Origin: Streptomyces sp. WM4235
Lineage (GTDB): Bacteria > Actinomycetota > Actinomycetes > Streptomycetales > Streptomycetaceae
Assembly: GCF_001279725.1 (NCBI RefSeq)
Contig: NZ_LGDE01000445.1
Coordinates: 1-31,146, forward strand
Reading direction: 5' to 3'
DNA: 31,146 nucleotides
The notes below the pieces were generated by a model. That model was not told the DNA's origin. It saw only the letters and a program-made list of their open reading frames with translations, and did no database searches. The translations under genes and the position numbers were made by a program. Positions within the stretch are counted from its first letter, which is position 1. The number at the start of each line of letters is the position of its first letter. Below, in pieces: positions 8,371 to 15,787 of the stretch.

Positions 8371-8393
8371 GGGACCTGTGTCCCGATTTTTTT
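8371..8393 (+). terminator. Second, U-tract terminator in tandem
   Basis: A 5-bp stem, GGGAC/GTCCC, with a CTGT loop (8371-8384) is followed by GA and seven Ts. The canonical U-tract is unusual in DNA this GC-rich. Together with the preceding hairpin it forms a double terminator before the permease. Confidence 0.6.
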
Positions 8394-8599
8394 ATGCCCC
8401 ACGTCACATTTCTGCCGCTCCGGCACCCGTAAGCCCGTGATAAATCTTCACGACTGCCGACGGGGCGCCACCCATGTCCCCCGGCTCGCTTGAACCGGCT
8501 GATCGCCGGCGTGCAACTCCATCCGTATCCGGGGGGATCGAGGACCCGATCCGCAGCCTTTCGAAGGCGCGGGTCGGCGTGGAGAAAGGCGCACCAGAC
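8394..8599 (+). promoter_or_regulatory. Upstream region and leader of the CycA-like permease
   Basis: This is the rest of the 310-bp gap between the DUF2017 gene and the permease. An AT-rich TGATAAATCT at 8438-8447 is the best -10 candidate. Just before the ribosome-binding site (GGAGAAAGG, 8581-8589) an RNA hairpin can form: ACCCG (8544-8548) with CGGGT (8570-8574), enclosing GCCTT/AAGGC with a TCG loop. It does not match a riboswitch class I know. Confidence 0.35.
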
Positions 8600-10072
8600 A
8601 TGACCTCTGTGCAGGTCGAGCACGACAAGACGCCCGGCGAGGGCACCGGGGCCGAGGGCGGCGAGGGTTACCACCGCGCGCTCGGCGCCCGCCAGATCCA
8701 GATGATCGCGATCGGCGGGGCCATCGGCACCGGCCTCTTCCTGGGGGCGGGCAAGGCCATTTCGAAGGCCGGCCCCAGCCTGATCCTGGCCTACGCCATC
8801 GCGGGCCTGGTCATCTTCTTCATCATGCGGGCCCTGGGCGAGCTGCTCATGTACCGCCCGGTGTCCGGGTCGTTCTCGGACTACGCCCGCGAGTTCCTCG
8901 GCCCCTTCTGGGGGTACGTGACCGGCTGGACGTACTGGCTGTTCTGGGTGGTCACCGGCATCACCGAGGTCACCGCGGCCGCGCAGTACATGTCGTACTG
9001 GACCCATGACAGCTTCCCGCAATGGGCGTACGCGCTGATCTTCACGGTCATCCTCTACGGCGCCAACCTGATCTCCGTGAAGCTCTTCGGTGAGCTGGAG
9101 TTCTGGTTCTCCATGGTCAAGGTCACCGCCATCGTCGGCATGATCCTGATCTGCGCCGGCATCCTCACCATCGGCTTCTCCGACGCCGCCGACACGGCGA
9201 CCGTCACGAACCTGTGGAACGACGGCGGCTTCTTCCCCAAGGGCATCGGCGGCACGCTGATGACCCTCCAGATCGTCATGTTCGCCTTCCTCGCGGTCGA
9301 GCTGGTCGGCGTCACCGCCGGCGAGTCCAAGAACCCCGAGAAGACCCTGCCCAAGGCCATCAACACCGTGCCGTGGCGCATCGCCGTCTTCTACGTCGGC
9401 GCGCTGATCATGATCCTGTCGGTCGTCCCGTGGCACGAGTTCCAGCCCGGTGTCAGCCCCTTCGTGGCCGCCTTCGAGAAGATGGGCCTCGGCGTCGGCG
9501 CCGCCATCGTCAACTTCGTCGTGCTGACCGCCGCCCTGTCGTCCTGCAACTCGGGCATGTACTCCACCGGCCGCATGCTGCGCGACCTCGCGCTCAACGG
9601 CCAGGGCCCGAAGTTCTTCACGAAGCTCACCAAGAGCGGCACCCCGCTCATCGGCACCACCTTCTCCGCGGCCCTGATGCTGGTCGGCGTCTGGATCAAC
9701 TACGTCGCCCCGGGCAAGGCCTTCGACTACGTCGTCTCCTTCGCCACCATCTCGGGCATGTGGGCCTGGATCATGATCCTGGTCTGCCAGATCCGCTACC
9801 GCGCCAAGGCGGACCGCGGCCTGCTCCCGCAGTCCCCGTTCCGGGCGCCCGGAGCCCCGTACACGAGCTGGTTCGCGCTGCTCTTCATCGGCATGGTCAT
9901 CGTGATGATGGGCGCCGACAAGGACGCGCGGGTCTCCCTGTACTGCGCCCCGCTGTGGGGCCTGATCCTGGGTGTCTCGTACCTGGTCATGAAGTCCCGC
10001 AACCCGTCGGGCGCCGCCTTCGGCAAGAGCGCCGAGCCGGCCCCGGCCGACGAGGCCTCCAAGGGCGCGTAG
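8600..10072 (+). CDS. Amino-acid permease, CycA-like (D-Ser/D-Ala/Gly type)
   Basis: This is a 490-residue member of the APC superfamily (amino acid transporter family) with about 12 membrane helices. Start ATG 8600 has GGAGAAAGG 10 nt upstream. The unwound helix-1 motif GGAIGTGLFLGAG is at residues 39-51. The loop NLWNDGGFFPKG, FAFLAVELVGVTAGE, and VVLTAALSSCNSGMYSTGRML all resemble E. coli CycA from memory, so glycine, D-alanine or D-serine/proton symport is the likely activity. Related permeases for GABA, aromatic amino acids or asparagine cannot be excluded by sequence alone. It stands alone between terminators; if it imports D-Ser/D-Ala, D-cycloserine would be a possible substrate. Confidence 0.88.
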   Translation: MTSVQVEHDKTPGEGTGAEGGEGYHRALGARQIQMIAIGGAIGTGLFLGAGKAISKAGPSLILAYAIAGLVIFFIMRALGELLMYRPVSGSFSDYAREFLGPFWGYVTGWTYWLFWVVTGITEVTAAAQYMSYWTHDSFPQWAYALIFTVILYGANLISVKLFGELEFWFSMVKVTAIVGMILICAGILTIGFSDAADTATVTNLWNDGGFFPKGIGGTLMTLQIVMFAFLAVELVGVTAGESKNPEKTLPKAINTVPWRIAVFYVGALIMILSVVPWHEFQPGVSPFVAAFEKMGLGVGAAIVNFVVLTAALSSCNSGMYSTGRMLRDLALNGQGPKFFTKLTKSGTPLIGTTFSAALMLVGVWINYVAPGKAFDYVVSFATISGMWAWIMILVCQIRYRAKADRGLLPQSPFRAPGAPYTSWFALLFIGMVIVMMGADKDARVSLYCAPLWGLILGVSYLVMKSRNPSGAAFGKSAEPAPADEASKGA

Positions 10073-10180
10073 CCCCTCCGGCGGCCCCCCGGGGCCGCCG
10101 CCCGCCCCGCGGGTCCCGGCCGCCTGTCACGGCCGGGAACCGCGCCGGCCCCGCCGATCCGGGGCCCGTGTCCGCCATTC

Positions 10181-10217
10181 GGGCCCGCTCGTACCACGCC
10201 TCGGTACGAGCGGGCCC
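10181..10217. terminator. Perfect 15-bp stem-loop between permease and mec
   Basis: GGGCCCGCTCGTACC and its exact complement enclose a 7-nt loop. It lies 108 bp after the permease stop and only 20 bp before the mec start codon, so it also occupies the -35 region of the mec promoter. Confidence 0.7.
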
Positions 10218-10224
10218 GTCTGCT

Positions 10225-10230
10225 TATCCT
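10225..10230 (+). promoter_or_regulatory. -10 box of mec (leaderless)
   Basis: TATCCT lies 7 nt before the mec ATG with no Shine-Dalgarno between, the leaderless arrangement. Confidence 0.5.
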
Positions 10231-10237
10231 GTCGCTC

Positions 10238-10660
10238 ATGCTGACCCTCACCCAGACGCTGTACGACCGGATCGTCGAGCACGCCCGCGAGGACCACCCC
10301 GACGAGGCGTGCGGGATCGTGGCCGGCCCGGCGGGCACCGGCCGCCCGGAGCGGTTCATCCCGATGCTGAACGCGGCCCGTTCGCCCACGTTCTACGAGT
10401 TCGACTCCAAGGACCTGCTCAAGCTCTACCGCGAACTCGACGACCGCGACGAGGAACCCGCGATCGTCTACCACTCGCACACCGCGACCGAGGCCTACCC
10501 CTCGCGCACCGACGTCACCTACGCCAACGAGCCCGGAGCGCACTACGTGCTCGTCTCGACGGCCGACCAGGACGGGCTCGGGGAGTTCCAGTTCCGCTCC
10601 TACCGGATCGTCGACGGGGTGATCTCGGAGGAGGAAGTGCGGGTCGTCGAGGCCTACTGA
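10238..10660 (+). CDS. mec: Mec: JAMM/M67 zinc protease of the CysO pathway
   Basis: This is a 140-residue metalloprotease of the JAMM/MPN (M67) family. The motif is complete: E23 (DEACGIV), H79 and H81 (YHSHT), S89 and D92 (SRTD), i.e. HxH-x7-S-x2-D. In mycobacteria the orthologue Mec+ releases cysteine from the CysO-cysteine adduct. The CysO in this window carries two residues after its Gly-Gly, so this enzyme is also the obvious candidate to trim it (inference). It sits just before the leader peptide and cysO-cysM, but with its own leaderless promoter, so its expression can differ from theirs. Confidence 0.92.
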   Translation: MLTLTQTLYDRIVEHAREDHPDEACGIVAGPAGTGRPERFIPMLNAARSPTFYEFDSKDLLKLYRELDDRDEEPAIVYHSHTATEAYPSRTDVTYANEPGAHYVLVSTADQDGLGEFQFRSYRIVDGVISEEEVRVVEAY

Positions 10661-10725
10661 CCAGTATGTGAGCGGTATCGGTCCACGATGCGGGATCACA
10701 CTCCAAACGGGGGACCGGGAATCGT

Positions 10726-10731
10726 TAACAT
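10726..10731 (+). promoter_or_regulatory. -10 box of the leader-peptide/cysO/cysM transcript
   Basis: TAACAT (TAnnnT) ends 6 nt before the ATG of the short leader ORF, with no ribosome-binding site, suggesting a leaderless mRNA whose first codon is the leader peptide start. Confidence 0.55.
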
Positions 10732-10737
10732 GACCGC

Positions 10738-10845
10738 ATGGTTTCCCACGACGTGAGCATCGAGACGCCCGGCAGGCTGCTGCTCGTGGCGCGACTGCAC
10801 GTCGACCTGTGCCGCCTCGCAAGCGCCATCTGTCCTGCTGCCTGA
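10738..10845 (+). CDS. Cysteine-containing regulatory leader peptide
   Basis: This is a 35-residue ORF starting at ATG 10738 (MVSHDVSIETPG...) and ending RLHVDLCRLASAICPAA. The Arg-x-His-Val-Asp-Leu-Cys-Arg core followed by a second Cys is the hallmark of the actinobacterial putative leader peptides found before sulfur-assimilation genes. Cys codons are at 10810-10812 and 10831-10833. It is followed by 74 nt of untranslated RNA and then cysO. Leaderless Cys-rich short ORFs act as cysteine-responsive attenuators in mycobacteria, and the same role is inferred here. Codons 12-14 are complementary to the cysO ribosome-binding site (see findings). An overlapping 8-codon ORF starting at 10730 is probably incidental. 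Confidence 0.8.
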   Translation: MVSHDVSIETPGRLLLVARLHVDLCRLASAICPAA

Positions 10846-10919
10846 GCACCACAGCCCTGCCGCGCTGGGCCCCCACGCGCGTTCCCACTCTTCACGCTTA
10901 GACGACACTGGAGCCTGCC
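10846..10919 (+). promoter_or_regulatory. Attenuator region between leader peptide and cysO
   Basis: Two segments of this 74-nt spacer can pair with the same leader segment CGGCAGGCTG (10770-10779): CAGCCCTGCCG at 10852-10862 (one bulged C) and AGCCTGCC at 10912-10919, which overlaps the cysO ribosome-binding site (GGAG) and abuts its ATG. The pairings are mutually exclusive, as expected for an attenuator switch. No U-tract is seen, so control of translation is more likely than termination. Confidence 0.45.
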
Positions 10920-12157
<1,238 letters not shown>

Positions 12158-12230
12158 GGCCCTGAGGTCTGAGGCCCTGAGGTTTGAGGCCCTGAGGTCT
12201 GGGGCCTGGTGTCTGAGGCCTGGGGCCTGA
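12158..12230 (+). repeat. 15-bp tandem repeat after cysM
   Basis: Three 15-bp copies of GGCCCTGAGGTCTGA (12158-12172, 12173-12187, 12188-12202; the second and third each with one change) are followed by two shorter degenerate copies to 12230. The repeat begins at the base after the cysM stop codon. Confidence 0.8.
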
Positions 12231-12254
12231 GCCCGACCGCACCGCCCGTGCCCG

Positions 12255-12289
12255 GCCCGGCCCCGCCCCGCGGGGACGGGCCCGGCTCG
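12255..12289. terminator. Weak GC-rich hairpin between cysM and the DUF488 gene
   Basis: CCCC-GC-GGGG at the centre, then a 2x2 internal loop and about 5 further G-C pairs. It lies between convergent genes. Position and extent are approximate. Confidence 0.3.
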
Positions 12290-12295
12290 GTGCGG

Positions 12296-12661
12296 TCAGC
12301 CCGCCCGGAGCAGCTCCGCCAGGACCGCCGCGTGGCTCGACCCCGGGTCCCGCACCGCCGTCAGCAGCGTCACCGGGCCCGCCGCCACCAGCGCCCGCAG
12401 CCGGTCCAGCTCCGCCCCCGCCTCCGGCGCCGCCAGCTCCGCCTCGTACCGGGCCCGGAACTCCGCCGCCGTCCCCGCGCCCGAGTGGAACCACTTCCGC
12501 AGCTCCGTCGACGGGGTCACCGCCTTCGGCCACCGGTCCACGGCGGCCGCGGCCTTCGACACCCCGCGCGGCCAGAGCCGGTCCACGAGGACCCGTACGC
12601 CGTCCGCCCCCGGATCGGGGGCATCGTGGACACGCCGCACCCGCACCGTCGACACCGTCAT
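12296..12661 (-). CDS. DUF488 family protein
   Basis: This is a 121-residue cytoplasmic protein. It shows the family signature VRVLVDRLWPRGVSK (about 22-36), then a conserved W, PSTELRKWF (about 50-58) and FRARYEAEL (about 68-76), and near the end VTLLTAVRDP. DUF488 proteins are widespread and their activity is not established. The ATG at 12661 overlaps the stop of the upstream gene by four bases (ATGA), so translation is coupled to the membrane-anchored protein encoded before it. Longer frames upstream lie inside that gene and are rejected. Confidence 0.88.
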   Translation of the reverse strand: MTVSTVRVRRVHDAPDPGADGVRVLVDRLWPRGVSKAAAAVDRWPKAVTPSTELRKWFHSGAGTAAEFRARYEAELAAPEAGAELDRLRALVAAGPVTLLTAVRDPGSSHAAVLAELLRAG

Positions 12662-13071
12662 CCCGTCCCTCCGCCGAGCCCCTTGACCTCGTCCCACACC
12701 GTCGGGTCCACCAGGCCCGACCTGCACGCGAACTCCCACAGGGACACCTCCTGCGGCCGGTCCGCCTCCAGGAAGCTCTTGCGGCCCTGCGCCCCGACCA
12801 CCCCCGGCGGCAACGGGATCACCCCCGCGCGCCGGTCGTCGTACTTACGGGTGATCCACGCGACCCGCGCCCGCCGGGCCCGTACGGACAACACCAGGCA
12901 CGGTCGCCCGTCCGTCAGGGTCCACAGCTCACCCGGCCGCACCCGGGGCGGCGGCCCGGGACCGTGCGGCGCCGCGCGGCCCCGCCCGACCCACCGGCCC
13001 GGCCCGGGGACCAGCACCAGCACGACCACGGCGACGGCCGCGGCCACGGCGGGCCACCAGGACGTGTCCAT
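12658..13071 (-). CDS. Membrane-anchored protein with a possible PemK/MazF-like domain
   Basis: This is a 137-residue protein of no family I can name firmly. Residues 1-25 (MDTSWWPAVAAAVAVVVLV) form an N-terminal membrane anchor. The soluble part has RPGELWTLTDGRPCLVLSV, which resembles the PGE(I/L)W...RPxLV opening of PemK/MazF-like folds. It then has VAWITRKYDDRRAGVIPLP and ends with a helical SLWEFACRSGLVDPTVWDEVK. The resemblance is suggestive only, and no RNase activity should be assumed. The start at 13071 has TACGGT ending 6 nt upstream, a leaderless pattern. It is coupled to the DUF488 gene. Confidence 0.7.
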   Translation of the reverse strand: MDTSWWPAVAAAVAVVVLVLVPGPGRWVGRGRAAPHGPGPPPRVRPGELWTLTDGRPCLVLSVRARRARVAWITRKYDDRRAGVIPLPPGVVGAQGRKSFLEADRPQEVSLWEFACRSGLVDPTVWDEVKGLGGGTG

Positions 13072-13077
13072 GTTCCG

Positions 13078-13083
13078 ACCGTA
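13078..13083 (-). promoter_or_regulatory. -10 box of the 13071 gene (leaderless)
   Basis: TACGGT on the minus strand, 6 nt before the ATG, with no Shine-Dalgarno. Confidence 0.45.
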
Positions 13084-13275
13084 GTCTCGCGATGGCCCCC
13101 CGGCACGGCAGCGGTGGCAACGTCCGTACCCGCCGTCGCTCCCCCGGGTGACAGCACAGGTGATTCGCCCCACAACGGCCCGCCGCGGAGGAGCGACCGG
13201 ACGTTTCGCGCCTTACGCTCGACCCACGCACGGCCCGCATTCCGTCCACGGACCGTCCACGGAGGTTCACGCTCC

Positions 13276-14028
13276 ATGAAGCTCACCGTCGTCGGCTGCT
13301 CGGGGTCGTTCCCGTCCGCGGAATCGGCCTGTTCGAGCTACCTCGTCGAGGCCGACGGCTTCCGGCTGCTCCTCGACATGGGCAACGGCTCCCTCGGCGC
13401 GCTCCAGCGCCACGTCGGTCTCTACGACCTCGACGCGATCTTCCTGAGCCACCTGCACGCCGACCACTGCATCGACATGTGCGCGTACTTCGTCGCCCGC
13501 TACTACCGGCACGAGGGCGGCCGCTGCGGGACGATCCCCGTCTACGGACCCGAGGGCACCGAACAGCGGCTCACCACGGCGTACGAGGACGTGCCCGACG
13601 CGAACTCGATGAGCGAGGTCTTCGACTTCCGCACCCTGAAGTCCGGCAGCTTCGAGATCGGCCCGTTCCAGGTCCGCACCGAGAAGGTCCGCCACCCCGT
13701 CGACTCGTACGCCATCCGCGTCGAGCACGAGGGCCGCTCCCTCACCTACTCCGGGGACACCGGCACCTGCGCCGAGCTGGGCCTGTTGGCCGAGGGCGCC
13801 GACCTGTTCCTGTGCGAGGCCTCCTTCACGCACGGCAAGGAGGACATCCCGGACCTCCACCTCAACGGCCGCGAGGCCGGCGAGTACGCGCGCGGCGGCA
13901 AGGTCGGCCGGCTCGTCCTGACCCACGTACCGCCGTGGACGGACGCCGAGCAGAACCTCGCCGACGCCCGCGCGGTCTACGACGGCCGGGTCGATCTCGC
14001 GCACCCGGGCGCCGTCTACGAGGTCTGA
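13276..14028 (+). CDS. MBL-fold metal-dependent hydrolase
   Basis: This is a 250-residue protein of the metallo-beta-lactamase fold. Metal ligands are visible in order: SHLHADH (H59, H61, D63, H64), H140 in VRHPV, D161 in YSGDTG and H217 in LTHVPPW. This is the pattern of RNase Z-like/phosphodiesterase-type MBL proteins, but there is no exosite extension typical of tRNase Z, so the substrate is not predictable. GGAGG lies 10 nt before the ATG. It stands alone, convergent with nagE2. Confidence 0.88.
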   Translation: MKLTVVGCSGSFPSAESACSSYLVEADGFRLLLDMGNGSLGALQRHVGLYDLDAIFLSHLHADHCIDMCAYFVARYYRHEGGRCGTIPVYGPEGTEQRLTTAYEDVPDANSMSEVFDFRTLKSGSFEIGPFQVRTEKVRHPVDSYAIRVEHEGRSLTYSGDTGTCAELGLLAEGADLFLCEASFTHGKEDIPDLHLNGREAGEYARGGKVGRLVLTHVPPWTDAEQNLADARAVYDGRVDLAHPGAVYEV

Positions 14029-14050
14029 CGCACCGGCCCCCCCGCTTTCC

Positions 14051-14092
14051 CGTACGACGAAGCCCCGCGCCGTCGCGTACGACGAAGCCCCC
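14051..14092 (+). repeat. 16-bp direct repeat before the terminator
   Basis: CGTACGACGAAGCCCC occurs at 14051-14066 and again at 14077-14092, 26 bp apart. The second copy overlaps the 5' arm of the terminator hairpin. Confidence 0.7.
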
Positions 14093-14118
14093 GCCCTCCC
14101 TTCCGGGAGCGCGGGGGC
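14087..14118. terminator. Terminator between the MBL gene and nagE2
   Basis: GCCCCCGC pairs with GCGGGGGC, with an inner CTCCC/GGGAG stem and TTCC loop, followed by CTTTGT. It serves the MBL gene and, in reverse, possibly nagE2. Confidence 0.8.
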
Positions 14119-14145
14119 CTTTGTGCGTGCGGGGTGGCGCGGAGC

Positions 14146-15420
14146 CTACTTGGCCTCGGCCTTCTCCATCTCCGCGATCTCCTCGTCGGACTCGCGGCCC
14201 GGCGTCGGAAGGTTGAACCTGGTGATCGCGAAGCGGAACACCACGTAGTAGATCGCCGCGAAGACGAGGCCGATCGGGATGATCATCCATGGGCTGCTCG
14301 CCTTGTTCCAGCCGAGCCCGAGGTCGATCAGGCCGGCGGAGAAGGTGAAGCCCGCGTGGACCCCGAGCGCCCAGGTGATGGCCATGGAGATGGCGGTCAG
14401 CACGGCGTGGATCGCGTACAGCAACGGTGCGATGAACATGAACGAGAACTCGATGGGCTCGGTGACACCCGTGACGAACGAGGTGAGGGCGAGCGAGACC
14501 ATCATGCCGGTGACGGCCTTGCGGCGTTCCGGACGGGCGGTGTGCGCGATGGCGAGGGCCGCGGCGGGGAGACCGAACATCATGATCGGGAAGAAGCCCG
14601 TCATGAACAGACCGGCCTCCGGGTCACCGGCGAAGAAGCGGTTCAGGTCGCCGTGCACGACCTCGCCGGCGGCGTTGGTGAAGTCGCCGATCTGGAACCA
14701 GGCGACCGTGTTCACGAACTGGTGCATGCCGATCGGGATCAGTCCGCGGTTGATCAGGCCGAAGAGACCCGCACCGCCGGCGCCCAGGCCGGTCATCCAC
14801 TCGCCGAAGTTGGAGATGACCTCGCCGATCGGCTCCCAGACCAGGCCGAAGAACACGCCCGCGAGGACGCCGACGAAGGCCATGATGATCGGGACGAGGC
14901 GACGGCCGTTGAAGAAGCCGAGCCAGTCCACCAGCTTGGTGCGGTGGAAGCGCTGCCACAGGATCGCGGCGAGCAGACCCATGATGATGCCGCCGAGCAC
15001 ACCCGGGTTGTTGTACGTCGCGGCGACGTCCACACCCTTGTTCTCGGTGGTGTTGACGATGGCCTCGGTCACCGGGAAGGCGGTGAGCACGTTCTTGTAG
15101 ACCAGGAAGCCGACGAGCGCGGCGAGCGCCGTCGAGCCGTCCGACTTCTTGGCGAAGCCGATGGCCACACCGATGCAGAAGAGCAGGGGCAGGTTGGAGA
15201 AGACGGCGTCACCGGCGGTGGCGAACACCGTGGCGACCTTGCCCCAGCCGAGGCCGTCCTTGCCGAAGACGTCGGGCTGGCCGAGGCGCAGCAGGATGCC
15301 CGCGGCCGGCAGGACGGCGATGGGCAGCTGGAGGCTGCGGCCGACCTTCTGGAGACCCTGGATCAGGCCGGCGCTCCGCTTCTTGGCGGGGGGCGCCGCG
15401 GCGTCAGTAGCCGTACTCAT
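14146..15420 (-). CDS. nagE2: PTS N-acetylglucosamine permease EIIC (NagE2-like)
   Basis: This is a 424-residue EIIC membrane subunit of the glucose/GlcNAc PTS family. It imports and helps phosphorylate N-acetylglucosamine. It has about 10 membrane helices, LQLPIAVLPAAGILLRLGQPD near residue 30, WLGFFNGRRLVPIIMA (about 165-180), the substrate-site region GLIPIGMHQFVN, and the conserved VTGVTEPIEFSFMF with its key Glu. It lacks fused EIIA and EIIB domains. GGAGGAAGTT precedes the ATG. Two dre operators lie 96-128 bp upstream. It is about 60% similar by eye to the adjacent EIIC gene, and both would use the single EIIB. Confidence 0.92.
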   Translation of the reverse strand: MSTATDAAAPPAKKRSAGLIQGLQKVGRSLQLPIAVLPAAGILLRLGQPDVFGKDGLGWGKVATVFATAGDAVFSNLPLLFCIGVAIGFAKKSDGSTALAALVGFLVYKNVLTAFPVTEAIVNTTENKGVDVAATYNNPGVLGGIIMGLLAAILWQRFHRTKLVDWLGFFNGRRLVPIIMAFVGVLAGVFFGLVWEPIGEVISNFGEWMTGLGAGGAGLFGLINRGLIPIGMHQFVNTVAWFQIGDFTNAAGEVVHGDLNRFFAGDPEAGLFMTGFFPIMMFGLPAAALAIAHTARPERRKAVTGMMVSLALTSFVTGVTEPIEFSFMFIAPLLYAIHAVLTAISMAITWALGVHAGFTFSAGLIDLGLGWNKASSPWMIIPIGLVFAAIYYVVFRFAITRFNLPTPGRESDEEIAEMEKAEAK

Positions 15421-15515
15421 AACTTCCTCCGGGGAGCAAGGCGCCGCCAGGGGGGTGGACCAAGGGGGACGGCGACGTCTCGAAAAAGGGGGACACGCCG
15501 CCGGGGGGAAGCGAG

Positions 15516-15548
15516 CGTGGTCTACACCAATGCGTGGTGTAGACCAGT
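15516..15548. promoter_or_regulatory. Double DasR-responsive element (dre) of nagE2
   Basis: Two 12-bp cores, TGGTCTACACCA (15518-15529) and TGGTGTAGACCA (15535-15546), match the DasR consensus TGGTCTAGACCA closely. They are exact reverse complements of each other, 5 bp apart. DasR, released by glucosamine-6-phosphate, represses GlcNAc genes in Streptomyces. Confidence 0.85.
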
Positions 15549-15661
15549 TGTAGCACGGTGAGGGTTAGATAAGGAACCTTCGTTTTCCTGTGGTCTGGGT
15601 CACGTTCCTCATCGGGCGCCGCGCACGGTCGGGGTGACGATCAAGGTCGTCGCCGGGGGGC

Positions 15662-15703
15662 GCGGCAGAAGCCCCCGGATCGTGATCCGGGGGCTTCTGC
15701 CGC
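15662..15703. terminator. Perfect 20-bp stem terminator after nagE1
   Basis: GCGGCAGAAGCCCCCGGATC and its exact complement are separated by 2 nt. It lies 85 bp beyond the nagE1 stop codon. There is no U-tract, but the stem is extremely stable. Confidence 0.8.
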
Positions 15704-15787
15704 ACGGTTGAGCCCGAACGACGATGATATGGGCTGATTGGGGAAGCCTGCGCCCCGACCGCGTCCGGGCCGGGTCCTCGGCTGCCG

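Larger units (their letters stand above)
15421..15787. promoter_or_regulatory. Region between the two EIIC genes
   Basis: This 367-bp gap has no gene. From left to right it holds the nagE2 leader and ribosome-binding site, the two dre sites (15516-15548), an AT-richer stretch (15550-15605) that probably contains upstream promoter DNA, and the 20-bp-stem terminator of nagE1 (15662-15703). Confidence 0.6.

Noticed and set aside
8544..8589. Glycine riboswitch upstream of the CycA-like gene
   Set aside because: The conserved gcvT-type core is not present; only a simple hairpin is visible.
10730..10756. 8-codon ORF overlapping the Cys leader peptide
   Set aside because: It has no cysteine codons and no start signal of its own; its ATG shares bases with the leader peptide's -10 box, so it would be outside a leaderless transcript.
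12296..13071. A toxin-antitoxin pair
   Set aside because: DUF488 is not an antitoxin family, the partner's PemK resemblance is weak, and it carries a membrane anchor; kept only as a coupled pair of unknown function.
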